DNA of 64,000 bases from Candidatus Kapaibacterium sp. (GTDB lineage: Bacteria; Bacteroidota; Ignavibacteria; Kapaibacteriales; UBA4661): the NCBI GenBank assembly GCA_025455065.1, contig JALONG010000010.1, positions 1-64,000 on the forward strand. Reading direction: 5' to 3'. Both the position numbers and the translations under genes were made by a program. Under the pieces are notes generated by a model, which had not been told where the DNA came from, searched no databases, and saw only the letters and a program-made list of their open reading frames with translations. Shown here one piece after another: positions 17,048 to 25,432 of the stretch; position 1 is the first letter of the stretch, and each line of letters begins with the position of its first letter.

Positions 17048-19382
17048 CAATTTCGGTTGGTGCGTAATTTCCATACTGTTCCTACAAGCCGCTTCATCGC
17101 TGCTTTTGGGGCAGAATCTTGTGGGAAATATCGAAGGCACCCTTTCCGCAAATGGCTCGCCAACAGGCTCGCCGACGGGCTTTGCAACGGTGCGGCTTGT
17201 GGGAACAAAACTAGGTACAAAGGCAGATTCTGCGGGACGCTTTCGTATTACCAACGTTCCCGAAGGCACATATACACTGGAAGTTCGGCGTTTGGGCTTG
17301 CAGACCTTAAAACAAGTAATTCGCGTGGAAGCCGCACAAACACTTGTTCTTAACCTTGCACTCCGCGAAGACAAACGAGTAACGGAAAAACTCGTCGTAA
17401 CGGGAACATGGCGTGAAACCTTGATTTCCGATTCGCCTGTTATGGTCGAAACCTATACTCCCGCATTTCTCAAAAAAAATCCTGCCGCGTGTTTGTTCGA
17501 TGCCCTACAAACCGTGAACGGTGTGCGTCCGCAGGTGAATTGCAACGTCTGTGGCACGGGCGACATCCGCATTAACGGGCTTCCCGGACCCTACACGATG
17601 ATAACACTCGACGGAATGCCGATTGTAAGCGGCTTGGCGACGGTCTATGGCTTGAGTGGTATTCCCAGTGCAATGATTGAGCGCGTCGAAATCGTGAAAG
17701 GTCCTGCATCCACGCTCTACGGTTCGGAGGCGGTTGCCGGGATTATTAACGTCATCACCAAAGCCCCGCAGCGCTCATCACGCCTTGCGTTTGATGTGTT
17801 TTCGACTTCTTGGCTGGAACACAACATAGACGCAAGCGCGAAGTTTACACTCTCTGCGCCGGATTCCGACAGAACATTACCTGCAAAGCCCTTTGCAACG
17901 GCGCTTGTGGGCGTGAACTATTTTAATTTCACCAACCGTGTGGATAATAACGCCGACGGAATGATGGATATGCCGCTCCAAAACCGCCTTTCCGCCTTCA
18001 CCAAATGGACATTTAACCGCGAGGACAAAGGCGAAGCATCTTTTGCGGCGCGGTATGTGTATGAAGACCGCTTGGGCGGTCAGATGAATTGGCAGCCCGA
18101 ATTTCGTGGCGGCGACAGCGTTTATGGTGAATCTATTTACACCAATCGCGTGGAATTACTTGGCGCGTATCAGCTCCCCATTCCGAATGAACGAGTAATG
18201 GTGCGGGGTTCATTCAATCATCATCACCAAAATTCGTACTACGGAACGACGTTCTATCTTGCGACACAGCAAGTTGCGTTTGGGCAACTCACGTGGGAAA
18301 AAACACTCTGGGACACGCATCAATTCTTGTTCGGCATAGCGACACGCTACAATTTTTACCAAGACAATACGCCCGCAACCAACGACGCGCAAGGTCGCCC
18401 GATGCCGCAACATATCGCGCTTCCGGGCGTGTTTGTGCAAGACGAAATTGCCCTTGCGCAAGACCACACCCTGCTTTTGAGTGCGCGGTATGATTACAGC
18501 ACGGCGCACGGCAGCATTTTTACGCCGCGTTTGAATTACAAATGGAGCGCGTCGAATGACGATATTCTGCGGCTTTCGGCGGGAAATGGCTTTCGTGTGG
18601 TGAACCTGTTTACCGAAGACCATGCGGCACTCACAGGAGCGCGTCAGGTGGTTATTGCCGAAGCGCTGCGCCCCGAAACATCGTGGAATGTGAACGTGAA
18701 TTACAGCAAAACGATTCAAACGGATGCATTTGCTTTGAACCTTGATGCAGCCTTGTTTTACACGTATTTCACGAACAAAATTATTCCCGATTACGACACG
18801 AATCCCGAACAAATTATCTACCAAAATTTGCGTGGCTATGCCGTCTCACAAGGCGCATCACTGAGCGCTTCGATGAGTTTTTCGGATGTTCCGCTTACTC
18901 TTAACATTGGTGCTACGGCAATGGATGTGTTCGATATGGAGGACGGCGTGAAGACATGGCAGGTGCTGAGTGAGCGCTGGTCGGGGACGTTTGCGGTGAG
19001 TTACGCGGTGCGCGAGTGGAATGTGTCGGTAGATTATACCGGCTCGGTGATAGGTCCGATGCGGCTTCCCGTCTTTCCGAATGACCCGCGTCCCGAAATT
19101 TCCCCTGTGTACAGTTTGCAAAATATCCAAATCACGAAAAAATTCGAGGACGACAAAGAGGGCTTTTTAGCCGGAGCGCCGCTTGAAATCTACGGTGGCG
19201 TAAAAAATCTGCTCAATTACACGCCTCCGGCAAACGCGATTATGCGCCCTTTCGACCCCTTCGATAAGCGAGTGAACGACGCGGTGAATAATCCTTACGG
19301 CTTCACCTTTGACCCGACGTATGCTTACGCGCCGTTTCAGGGGATTCGGGCGTTTTTAGGGGTGCGGTGGCATTGGGAATAA
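17028..19382 (+). CDS. TonB-dependent outer-membrane receptor
   Basis: A 784-residue receptor. The signal peptide runs MLPQKNNNFGWCVISILFLQ through SLLLG. A carboxypeptidase-regulatory-like domain follows (about residues 30-115, with FRITNVPEGTYTLEVRRLGL). The plug domain (about 120-250) has NCNVCGTGDIRINGLPGPYT and ERVEIVKGPASTLYGSEAVA. The rest is a 22-strand type beta-barrel ending in an aromatic C-terminus (FLGVRWHWE). The family imports iron complexes, cobalamin, metals or other ligands with TonB energy. The CxxC pair in the plug is conserved in one FCB subgroup as I recall it. The substrate is not determinable. The start lies inside the preceding membrane protein gene. Confidence 0.92.
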   Translation: MLPQKNNNFGWCVISILFLQAASSLLLGQNLVGNIEGTLSANGSPTGSPTGFATVRLVGTKLGTKADSAGRFRITNVPEGTYTLEVRRLGLQTLKQVIRVEAAQTLVLNLALREDKRVTEKLVVTGTWRETLISDSPVMVETYTPAFLKKNPAACLFDALQTVNGVRPQVNCNVCGTGDIRINGLPGPYTMITLDGMPIVSGLATVYGLSGIPSAMIERVEIVKGPASTLYGSEAVAGIINVITKAPQRSSRLAFDVFSTSWLEHNIDASAKFTLSAPDSDRTLPAKPFATALVGVNYFNFTNRVDNNADGMMDMPLQNRLSAFTKWTFNREDKGEASFAARYVYEDRLGGQMNWQPEFRGGDSVYGESIYTNRVELLGAYQLPIPNERVMVRGSFNHHHQNSYYGTTFYLATQQVAFGQLTWEKTLWDTHQFLFGIATRYNFYQDNTPATNDAQGRPMPQHIALPGVFVQDEIALAQDHTLLLSARYDYSTAHGSIFTPRLNYKWSASNDDILRLSAGNGFRVVNLFTEDHAALTGARQVVIAEALRPETSWNVNVNYSKTIQTDAFALNLDAALFYTYFTNKIIPDYDTNPEQIIYQNLRGYAVSQGASLSASMSFSDVPLTLNIGATAMDVFDMEDGVKTWQVLSERWSGTFAVSYAVREWNVSVDYTGSVIGPMRLPVFPNDPRPEISPVYSLQNIQITKKFEDDKEGFLAGAPLEIYGGVKNLLNYTPPANAIMRPFDPFDKRVNDAVNNPYGFTFDPTYAYAPFQGIRAFLGVRWHWE

Positions 19383-19408
19383 TTAAGTGCTTCGTTACTT
19401 TAATCTGA

Positions 19409-20689
19409 TTAAGGAATAGCTTGTAAACAGTAGAGATAGTAATAAACACGAGTGAATACTTTATCCTCTACCACACTAATTGCTCCAAAAACTTGCATAT
19501 TATCAATCCCTTCGTGCTCGTATAGGATTCTGCCGTCTCTACTGTCAACAGCAACCCATCTGCGATAGCCGCCGAAATAGAGAATATTATTCGCAAATGT
19601 CAGATTTAATTGGTCATTTGTCTCAAACCAAAAACCTCTTCTTTTCACCTCTTTACCTGTACGTACATCAACGCATTGGGCCAGATTTGTTAAACTAGCG
19701 TGCCATAGATGATAATTGAGAGTGTCTACGGAAAATGCTCGTACTTTGTACTCAGATTCCGTATTTGGAAGAAGTCTTGTATTTGTCTCCCATGCTATTT
19801 TGCCAGTAAGCATATTCATTCCTACCCAACCTTTGCCCCAAATTAAAAAGATGTAATACTCACCTACTTGTACTTTTTCATTAAAAGAATTAATCCCATG
19901 AAAACCCCAAAATGAGGTCCGACCTCGAAAAAATTCTTTTCCGTACACTAAGGTTTTTTTACCAAGATTATAGAGGAAGCACATACTGCGCACACTGTCA
20001 CCTGAGCGCGATATAGCATTTGCGGAAATGAACAGCATTTTCTCTTTAGTCTGTGGATGAAGAAATGTTATTGGTTCAAACACTCGACCAAAAAGATAGC
20101 CAGGCATATCAAGTTGAATTGATGTAAATAAAGCCCTTGGATTGAATAAAGATTGCTGCTGCGATATATTGCCAGCGTAGAGATCAATTTGGTTAGGTGT
20201 AAAATCGTGATAATAAAAGGTATTATCAAAAGCTGCTATTGACCACATCTTCAAATATGGTAACTGTTGCTCCCAAATAATCTTACCGTTATCAAGGTTT
20301 ATAGCCATTACGAAGTTTACACTTTTAGTAAAGTTGGATTGTATAAGTAGCAGCGTGTTATCATAGCGATACAATGGAATTGGTTGCACATCTGAAAATC
20401 GTTCAACAGTTGTCGTCCAAATAATTTTTCCCGTGCTTTTCTCCCGCATTTGTAGTGTTGAGTCAATCGAAAGAATATATCCGCGACGGTGATTTAATAC
20501 GGGGTGAATGTAAAAACTTCCTTGCGAATAATTGTAAGGTATTCGCCAAATTACCTTGTGTCCAAGAGGTTGCTGTTCAATTGGTAGGCGGAGAATATCA
20601 CAAGCTGAAAGCAGGCACAAAAAAAGCCACACTGTCAGTATTGTCGAACCCCAATATGATAAACGAGTTATACGAAACCAAACAAACAT
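19409..20689 (-). CDS. PQQ-like beta-propeller lipoprotein
   Basis: A 426-residue protein with a hydrophobic N-terminal segment ending in a lipobox (LCLLSAC, Cys at about residue 30), so it is probably a lipoprotein. The rest shows recurrent propeller blades of the PQQ/BamB type: STGKIIWTTTVERF, LDNGKIIWEQQLPY, MLTGKIAWETNTRL, VRTGKEVKRRGFWF and DSRDGRILYEHEGI. BamB-like propellers scaffold outer-membrane protein assembly, but this is too divergent to call bamB. The coding sequence is visibly more AT-rich than its neighbours (many TTA, AAT and ATA codons), which suggests a separate origin. It is transcribed toward the TonB receptor gene (convergent). Confidence 0.75.
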   Translation of the reverse strand: MFVWFRITRLSYWGSTILTVWLFLCLLSACDILRLPIEQQPLGHKVIWRIPYNYSQGSFYIHPVLNHRRGYILSIDSTLQMREKSTGKIIWTTTVERFSDVQPIPLYRYDNTLLLIQSNFTKSVNFVMAINLDNGKIIWEQQLPYLKMWSIAAFDNTFYYHDFTPNQIDLYAGNISQQQSLFNPRALFTSIQLDMPGYLFGRVFEPITFLHPQTKEKMLFISANAISRSGDSVRSMCFLYNLGKKTLVYGKEFFRGRTSFWGFHGINSFNEKVQVGEYYIFLIWGKGWVGMNMLTGKIAWETNTRLLPNTESEYKVRAFSVDTLNYHLWHASLTNLAQCVDVRTGKEVKRRGFWFETNDQLNLTFANNILYFGGYRRWVAVDSRDGRILYEHEGIDNMQVFGAISVVEDKVFTRVYYYLYCLQAIP

Positions 20690-20936
20690 GGGAATTGGAA
20701 ATTGTTATTATCAGAGCTTTTTTCTACTAGACTCAAGATGTAAAAGTCAATTGTCAAGACAAACATTTTAAGAATGATAGGAAGAAATCAAGCATCTATG
20801 TGATAGAGCAAAAAAAACGTATCCCTGCGTTTAATCACGCACGCTGGCATTAGGATTGAGGAGTGAACAAGACATTATATCGGTTAGGTGTTTTTGTAAG
20901 GAAAAATACCTGTACAGTGCATCAATACTGATGATT
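20690..20936. other. Gene-free stretch upstream of the propeller lipoprotein
   Basis: AT-rich sequence that should hold the promoter of the minus-strand lipoprotein gene. No well-formed promoter motif, hairpin or coding sequence was recognised. Confidence 0.4.
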
Positions 20937-21058
20937 AGTGGCACATACATTTTTGTCTGTACGTGCTATCTCAATACCACATGAAGATGGAATATTCGCA
21001 CAGACAAAAATGTCTGTGCCACTGAAGCCTGTTCTTATGCACAATTATCAACTCAAAT
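20937..21058. repeat. GTGGCACAGACA nested palindrome, full copy with flank
   Basis: The left arm AGTGGCACATACATTTTTGT (from 20937, followed by CTGTACG) and the right arm CGCACAGACAAAAATGTCTG (20997 on, ending GTGCCACT at 21023) are reverse complements with two mismatches. Each arm is itself a small palindrome. The conserved flank GAAGCCTGTTCTTATGCACA continues to about 21058 and matches the flank of the copy near 9670. Confidence 0.85.
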
Positions 21059-21117
21059 CGTTACAAACCAACAGATGTCTAAAATATTGTTGAAATGGGT
21101 TTCCCGAAAAAAATTAT

Positions 21118-22080
21118 CTACACATTCTCTTGGTCTTGGCGCACAAGCTCTCGTGCCATGCGTACCGCGCCGAAAAGCGGTACGGCTTTGGGTTCAATCA
21201 CTTTCAGTCCGTCGTGTTTGTTGATGCCTTTTTTGACCATTTTGGCGAGAATCGTATCTGCCTCCATAATGCCGCCAACACCGGCTACGGGGACTTTTTT
21301 GCCTTTGAAATGTTTTCCGTAGAGTGTCGTAACGTTCTCAATAAGATTCGATGCGGCGCGTTCAATAATTTCCACGCAGACTTCATCGCCATTGGTGGCA
21401 CATTCCATCACAAAGGGCGTAACGGTTGAATAATCAAATGCCCGCTCGTTGTAGGCGGCAACAAAAGAGCGCGGAACATCGGGGTTAATCGTAGGAAAAA
21501 ATTTAATCATCATATCGGCAAACGCTGTCCATTTGCCGCGTCCGTCGAAGGCACGTGCCATAGCGGTCAATCCTTCGCGTCCAATCCACGCGCCGCTTCC
21601 TTCGTCGGAAAGTTCGATGCCCCAGCCGCCGCAGCGCACAAAATCGCCCTTTGGCGTTTTAGCAATAGCGATTGTTCCTGTGCCGACAATCAGCACAATA
21701 CCGTGTTCGCCCTCAAATGCCGCATCCAGCGCGATAGCTGCGTCGCTGGTAACGACGAGTTTATCAATATCAATTTTTCGCTCACGCTTTGCAAGCAAGG
21801 AAATAAGCTGCTGCGAGCGGAGTTGCTCTTCTTTCAACCACGTTCCCGCCAAACCGATAAGCACGGCATCAATTTCACGATTTGGCAGTTTCGCCATTGT
21901 GATAAGTTCGCTAATGAGATTCAAAATGCGCTCTGCCGATTCGACCACACCGACAGTGCCGACGCGGGCTGTGCTGGTCTCGGTTTGCGCAAGTTCTTTG
22001 CTTCCTTTGTAGAGAATACCGCGAGTCCGCGACCCGCCGCCGTCAATGCCGATAATTGTTGGTTCGTAGGCTTTTGCCAT
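21118..22080 (-). CDS. N-acetylglucosamine kinase-like ATPase (BadF/BadG/BcrA/BcrD family)
   Basis: A 320-residue protein of the ASKHA ATPase fold. Phosphate-1 motif IGIDGGGSRTRGILY lies at about residues 11-25. The phosphate-2 region is GIVLIVGTGTIAIAKT (about 125-140), followed by GGWGIELSDEGSGAWIGREG, a signature of bacterial and eukaryotic GlcNAc kinases. A VAGVGGIMEAD segment near the end fits the adenosine motif. The likely reaction is ATP-dependent phosphorylation of N-acetylglucosamine or a related sugar in the cytoplasm, for example in cell-wall recycling. No sugar transporter or N-acetylglucosamine-6-phosphate deacetylase gene is adjacent. Confidence 0.85.
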   Translation of the reverse strand: MAKAYEPTIIGIDGGGSRTRGILYKGSKELAQTETSTARVGTVGVVESAERILNLISELITMAKLPNREIDAVLIGLAGTWLKEEQLRSQQLISLLAKRERKIDIDKLVVTSDAAIALDAAFEGEHGIVLIVGTGTIAIAKTPKGDFVRCGGWGIELSDEGSGAWIGREGLTAMARAFDGRGKWTAFADMMIKFFPTINPDVPRSFVAAYNERAFDYSTVTPFVMECATNGDEVCVEIIERAASNLIENVTTLYGKHFKGKKVPVAGVGGIMEADTILAKMVKKGINKHDGLKVIEPKAVPLFGAVRMARELVRQDQENV

Positions 22081-22240
22081 AATGCTGCTCCACGCAAAAT
22101 TGTGATGGAAATTGGATTGGTCGTATGCGGTTTTGCGGCAACGAGACCCTCACGAAGAAGTGAGAGCCTCGCTTTTGCGGGAATATTACGTGCTGACACT
22201 CAAAACTCAACACTCAAAATTCAACACTTTTCTTCAGGTT

Positions 22241-23053
22241 TTACGAGCCTTGTGGCGGACTCCAATTTGCACGTTTCCAGCGCACAAGTTGAATATCCAC
22301 TTTCCCAACGATAACTTTCATCTTTGCACGAATGGGAATACGCGCCTCGTCATCGCTGAACCAGCCCTCGAAATCTTTCTCCAAGCCGTAAATGCCTTTC
22401 CACTTGGCTTCGCCCTTGAAATAGAGCGTCTTGACGGGGTATTGGACGTTGTTCAGCGTGAGGTTTTCGCGTTGAATGTCGCGGAAATTGATGAGTGTAC
22501 GGGCGGTGTCGCCATTGATAACCGTTGGTACGTTCACATACCGACCGCTTTTGACAAATTCCCGTGCAAAGAAAAAGAGCGACAAACCGTCGTTCCAGCG
22601 CTTGGGCGTGAGGATGTCGAACTCTTTTTGTTTGGTATTTTTGATACCTTCTTCAACGTGGATTTTGCCTTGCGGTTGGAGAAAATCGTAGCGGGTGTAT
22701 TCCCAGCCTGCTTTGGTTTTGGAACTGGCGATAAATTGGTGCGAGTGCTGCGCAGAAGCATCCATCCATGTTTCATAGACGGAGTGAAATTCTACAAACG
22801 GAATTCCGGGCGCAGTGTCAATATCGGCTTTGGCTTTGAAAATGTTGTTGCCGCGCAGCGTATCGGCGCGTTCCACCGTCATTTTGATTGTGCCGAGCAG
22901 AATCCCTAAATACGATACTTCGTATTCCAAGACTTCACTCGGTTGAAACATTTGCGCCCAAGACCGCACGGGAACTGCACTCAGGGCAATGGAAACAAAG
23001 AGGGCAATGATACTATGAGAGAAACGGCGATATGCCTTCATGGAAACGTTCAT
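22241..23053 (-). CDS. DUF3108 domain-containing exported protein
   Basis: A 270-residue protein. The signal peptide covers about residues 1-34 (SIIALFVSIALSAVPVRSWA, then Q). A second ATG at 23041 is an equally good start. The mature part matches the DUF3108 pattern: GEVLEYEVSYLG-like opening (SEVLEYEVSYLGILLGTIKM), a central RYDFLQPQGKI strand and a LNNVQYPVKTLYFKGEAKWK segment, ending in VDIQLVRWKRA. Family function is unknown. The fold is thought to be a periplasmic beta-structure. It is encoded about 160 bases upstream of the GlcNAc-kinase-like gene, and a link is only positional. Confidence 0.8.
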   Translation of the reverse strand: MNVSMKAYRRFSHSIIALFVSIALSAVPVRSWAQMFQPSEVLEYEVSYLGILLGTIKMTVERADTLRGNNIFKAKADIDTAPGIPFVEFHSVYETWMDASAQHSHQFIASSKTKAGWEYTRYDFLQPQGKIHVEEGIKNTKQKEFDILTPKRWNDGLSLFFFAREFVKSGRYVNVPTVINGDTARTLINFRDIQRENLTLNNVQYPVKTLYFKGEAKWKGIYGLEKDFEGWFSDDEARIPIRAKMKVIVGKVDIQLVRWKRANWSPPQGS

Positions 23054-23284
23054 GGGAATGAGAATGTGTGAGAAAAATCGTTCAAACTTACGGAAAACTT
23101 TCTAAACTTGAACAGAAGAAATGCAAGCAAAAAAGGGAAAGATTCATCGCGGAAGCAAAGTTTTTGCTATATTTCCGTGCTGTTCGGCTTCCTCTCTTGG
23201 ATGACAAACAATCGCAAAAAGTTTATGATATTCGCTGAATGGCGCTATTTTCAACCACTTCCCAACACTTTTCAAGGAACAATC

Positions 23285-24199
23285 ATGCACTTCGTACCAC
23301 TGCACACGCCGGAGCGTCCTTTCGGAAAAAGCCCAATGATCGCATCAGCACTTGGTTTTGGTGCAGGACACATCGGCGGAACACAAATGACCGAACAAGA
23401 AGCGGGAACGCTGCTCAACAGGGCTGTGGATTTAGGTGTGACGCTTATTGACACTGCTCGCGGTTACGGAATGTCGGAAGAGCGTATTGGGCGGCATTTG
23501 TCCTATCGCAGGCAAGATTTTGTGCTGGTTTCCAAGTGCGGGTACAGCGTTCCGGGCTACGAAGATTGGACACCGGAATCCATTCGCGCAGGTGTGGATA
23601 TGGCTCTGCGTATGATGCGGACGGAATATCTGGACGTGATGCTGCTTCATTCCTGCCCCCGCGCAACCTTGGACACACCCGGCTTGATTGACGCACTTGA
23701 CGAAACGGTACAAGCCGGGAAAGTCCGTGCTATCGGCTATTCGGGGGAAAATGAGGATTTGGCATATGCACTGTCGCTGGGGCGTTTTTCCGTTATCGAA
23801 ACATCGGTCAATATCTTCGACCAGCGCGGTATTGCGAGGGTTTTGCCTGAAACAGCAAAAAACAATATCGGCGTTATTGCCAAACGCCCTTTGGGAAATG
23901 CTCCTTGGCGTTATGCAGAGCGCCCGGTGGGGAATTATTGCGAACCGTATTGGGAGCGCATGAACGCTATGAATTTGAGCAAAATTGTGGAACAAAGCGG
24001 CTTGGCATGGGATGAACTTGCGCTCCGCTTCAGTGTTTTCACCGAAGGCGTAAGTACGGCGATTGTCGGCACAAGCAGTACGGCAAATTTGCAACGAAAC
24101 GTCGAAATGGTGAATAAAGGCGCTTTGCCACAGGATTTGGTGCAGAAATTACACGAAGCCTTTGCAAAGCATGATAAAAACTGGGTTGGGCAGATTTGA
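23285..24199 (+). CDS. Aldo/keto reductase
   Basis: A 304-residue NAD(P)H-dependent oxidoreductase. The ATG at 23285 (MHFVPLHTPERPFG) is chosen because the family barrel starts just after it (ASALGFGAGHIGG). The catalytic tetrad can be placed: Asp in LIDTARGYG, Tyr in ARGYGMSEERIG, Lys in VLVSKCGY and His in DVMLLHSC. The C-terminal cofactor segment STAIVGTSSTANLQRNVEMV is typical. It is probably a cytoplasmic sugar or aldehyde reductase; the substrate is unknown. It lies 43 bases before tsaD on the same strand. Confidence 0.9.
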   Translation: MHFVPLHTPERPFGKSPMIASALGFGAGHIGGTQMTEQEAGTLLNRAVDLGVTLIDTARGYGMSEERIGRHLSYRRQDFVLVSKCGYSVPGYEDWTPESIRAGVDMALRMMRTEYLDVMLLHSCPRATLDTPGLIDALDETVQAGKVRAIGYSGENEDLAYALSLGRFSVIETSVNIFDQRGIARVLPETAKNNIGVIAKRPLGNAPWRYAERPVGNYCEPYWERMNAMNLSKIVEQSGLAWDELALRFSVFTEGVSTAIVGTSSTANLQRNVEMVNKGALPQDLVQKLHEAFAKHDKNWVGQI

Positions 24200-24242
24200 C
24201 ATTCGTAGATTTTGAAAACACCACCAATGACTACATTCCACC

Positions 24243-25274
24243 ATGCACCAATTCACCGAAAACAGCACCCTCCTTGCGATTGAAAGTTCCTGCGACGAAA
24301 CCTCAGCCGCATTGTATCAAGGCGGAGCGCTGAAAAGCAATATCATTTCCTCGCAGATGTTTCATACCAAATTTGGCGGCATTGTGCCGGAATTGGCTTC
24401 CAGAGCGCACGTGCAGCATATCGGCGCAGTTGTGCGTGAGGCGCTGAATGAGGCTGGTTTGGCGATGCAGGATGTGGATGCTATTGCTGTTACGCAAGCG
24501 CCCGGGCTTGCGGGGTCGCTGGTTGTGGGGACAAATTTTGCGAAAGGCTTGGCACTGCGCTACAATCTGCCCATTGTAGCGGTGAATCACGTTGAAGGGC
24601 ATATTTACTCGGCGTTTATTGAAAACACGGCGATTGCGTTTCCATTTTTGGCACTTATTGTGAGCGGTGGTCATACCTCGCTCTTTTTTGTGGAATCCTT
24701 TGAGCGCTACACGGCAGTCGGTTCAACCAGAGATGATGCGGCTGGCGAGGCATTTGACAAAATCGCAAAACTGCTTGGCTTGGGCTATCCGGGCGGTATT
24801 CACATTGACCGTTTGGCGAAAGAAGGCAGAGCGGATGCTGTCGCATTTCCGCGAAGTATGATGCGCGACGACAATTTCGATTTTAGTTTTAGCGGCTTAA
24901 AAACTGCCGTGCGGACGTATTGCCAAAAAACGCTCGCAGCGCCGCCGAATGAGCAGCAGTTACGCGACATTTGCGCTTCGGCTCAAGAGGCAATCGTAGA
25001 TGTGCTGGTGCATAAAACGCTGAAAGCCGCAGAAAATCTTGGTGCAAAGGATATTGTTGTTGCAGGCGGCGTAGCGGCAAATTCCCGTCTCCGTGTGCGA
25101 TTACAGGAAGCCGCCGCAGAAACAGGGCGTTCAGTATTTATTCCCGCGATGAGTTATTGCACCGACAATGCCGCAATGATAGGCTGCATCGGGCGTGAGA
25201 AGTTGTTGCGCGGTGTGCAAAGCCCGCTAACATTCACGATTGGCGTTGGTTCGCTGCGGGCGCGGTATCGGTAG
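24243..25274 (+). CDS. tsaD: tRNA threonylcarbamoyladenosine transferase TsaD
   Basis: A 343-residue protein, the normal length for TsaD (Kae1/YgjD). It transfers the threonylcarbamoyl group to A37 of ANN-decoding tRNAs with TsaB, TsaE and TsaC. Visible signatures are LAIESSCDETSAALY at residues 10-24, the metal-binding HVEGH at about 117-121, LIVSGGHTSLFFV, the GEAFDKIAKLLGLGYPGG segment and VVAGGVAANSRLR near residue 280. The start MHQFTENSTLLAIESSCDET places the first motif at the usual distance. No tsaB or tsaE gene is adjacent. Confidence 0.97.
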   Translation: MHQFTENSTLLAIESSCDETSAALYQGGALKSNIISSQMFHTKFGGIVPELASRAHVQHIGAVVREALNEAGLAMQDVDAIAVTQAPGLAGSLVVGTNFAKGLALRYNLPIVAVNHVEGHIYSAFIENTAIAFPFLALIVSGGHTSLFFVESFERYTAVGSTRDDAAGEAFDKIAKLLGLGYPGGIHIDRLAKEGRADAVAFPRSMMRDDNFDFSFSGLKTAVRTYCQKTLAAPPNEQQLRDICASAQEAIVDVLVHKTLKAAENLGAKDIVVAGGVAANSRLRVRLQEAAAETGRSVFIPAMSYCTDNAAMIGCIGREKLLRGVQSPLTFTIGVGSLRARYR

Positions 25275-25319
25275 AGGGTTGAAAAATAATTCGTTCAGAA
25301 AAAATTTGCGAGAGCCTTT

Positions 25320-25398
25320 AGTGGCACAGGCATTTCTGCCTGTGCGAGTATTTATGCTGTTTTTTCTGTTTCGCGCAGACAAAAATGCCTGTGCCACT
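25320..25398. repeat. GTGGCACAGGCA nested palindrome
   Basis: AGTGGCACAGGCATTTCTGC (from 25320, continuing CTGTGCGA) pairs with the right arm TCGCGCAGACAAAAATGCCT ending GTGCCACT at 25398. It lies between convergent tsaD and the histidine kinase gene and may act as a two-way transcript end. This copy has G in place of A at the central position (CAGGCA versus CAGACA), with the matching change in the right arm only partly present. Confidence 0.85.
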
Positions 25399-25432
25399 AA
25401 CAATTTCTGATTCAATTTTAGTAGCAAAAAAG

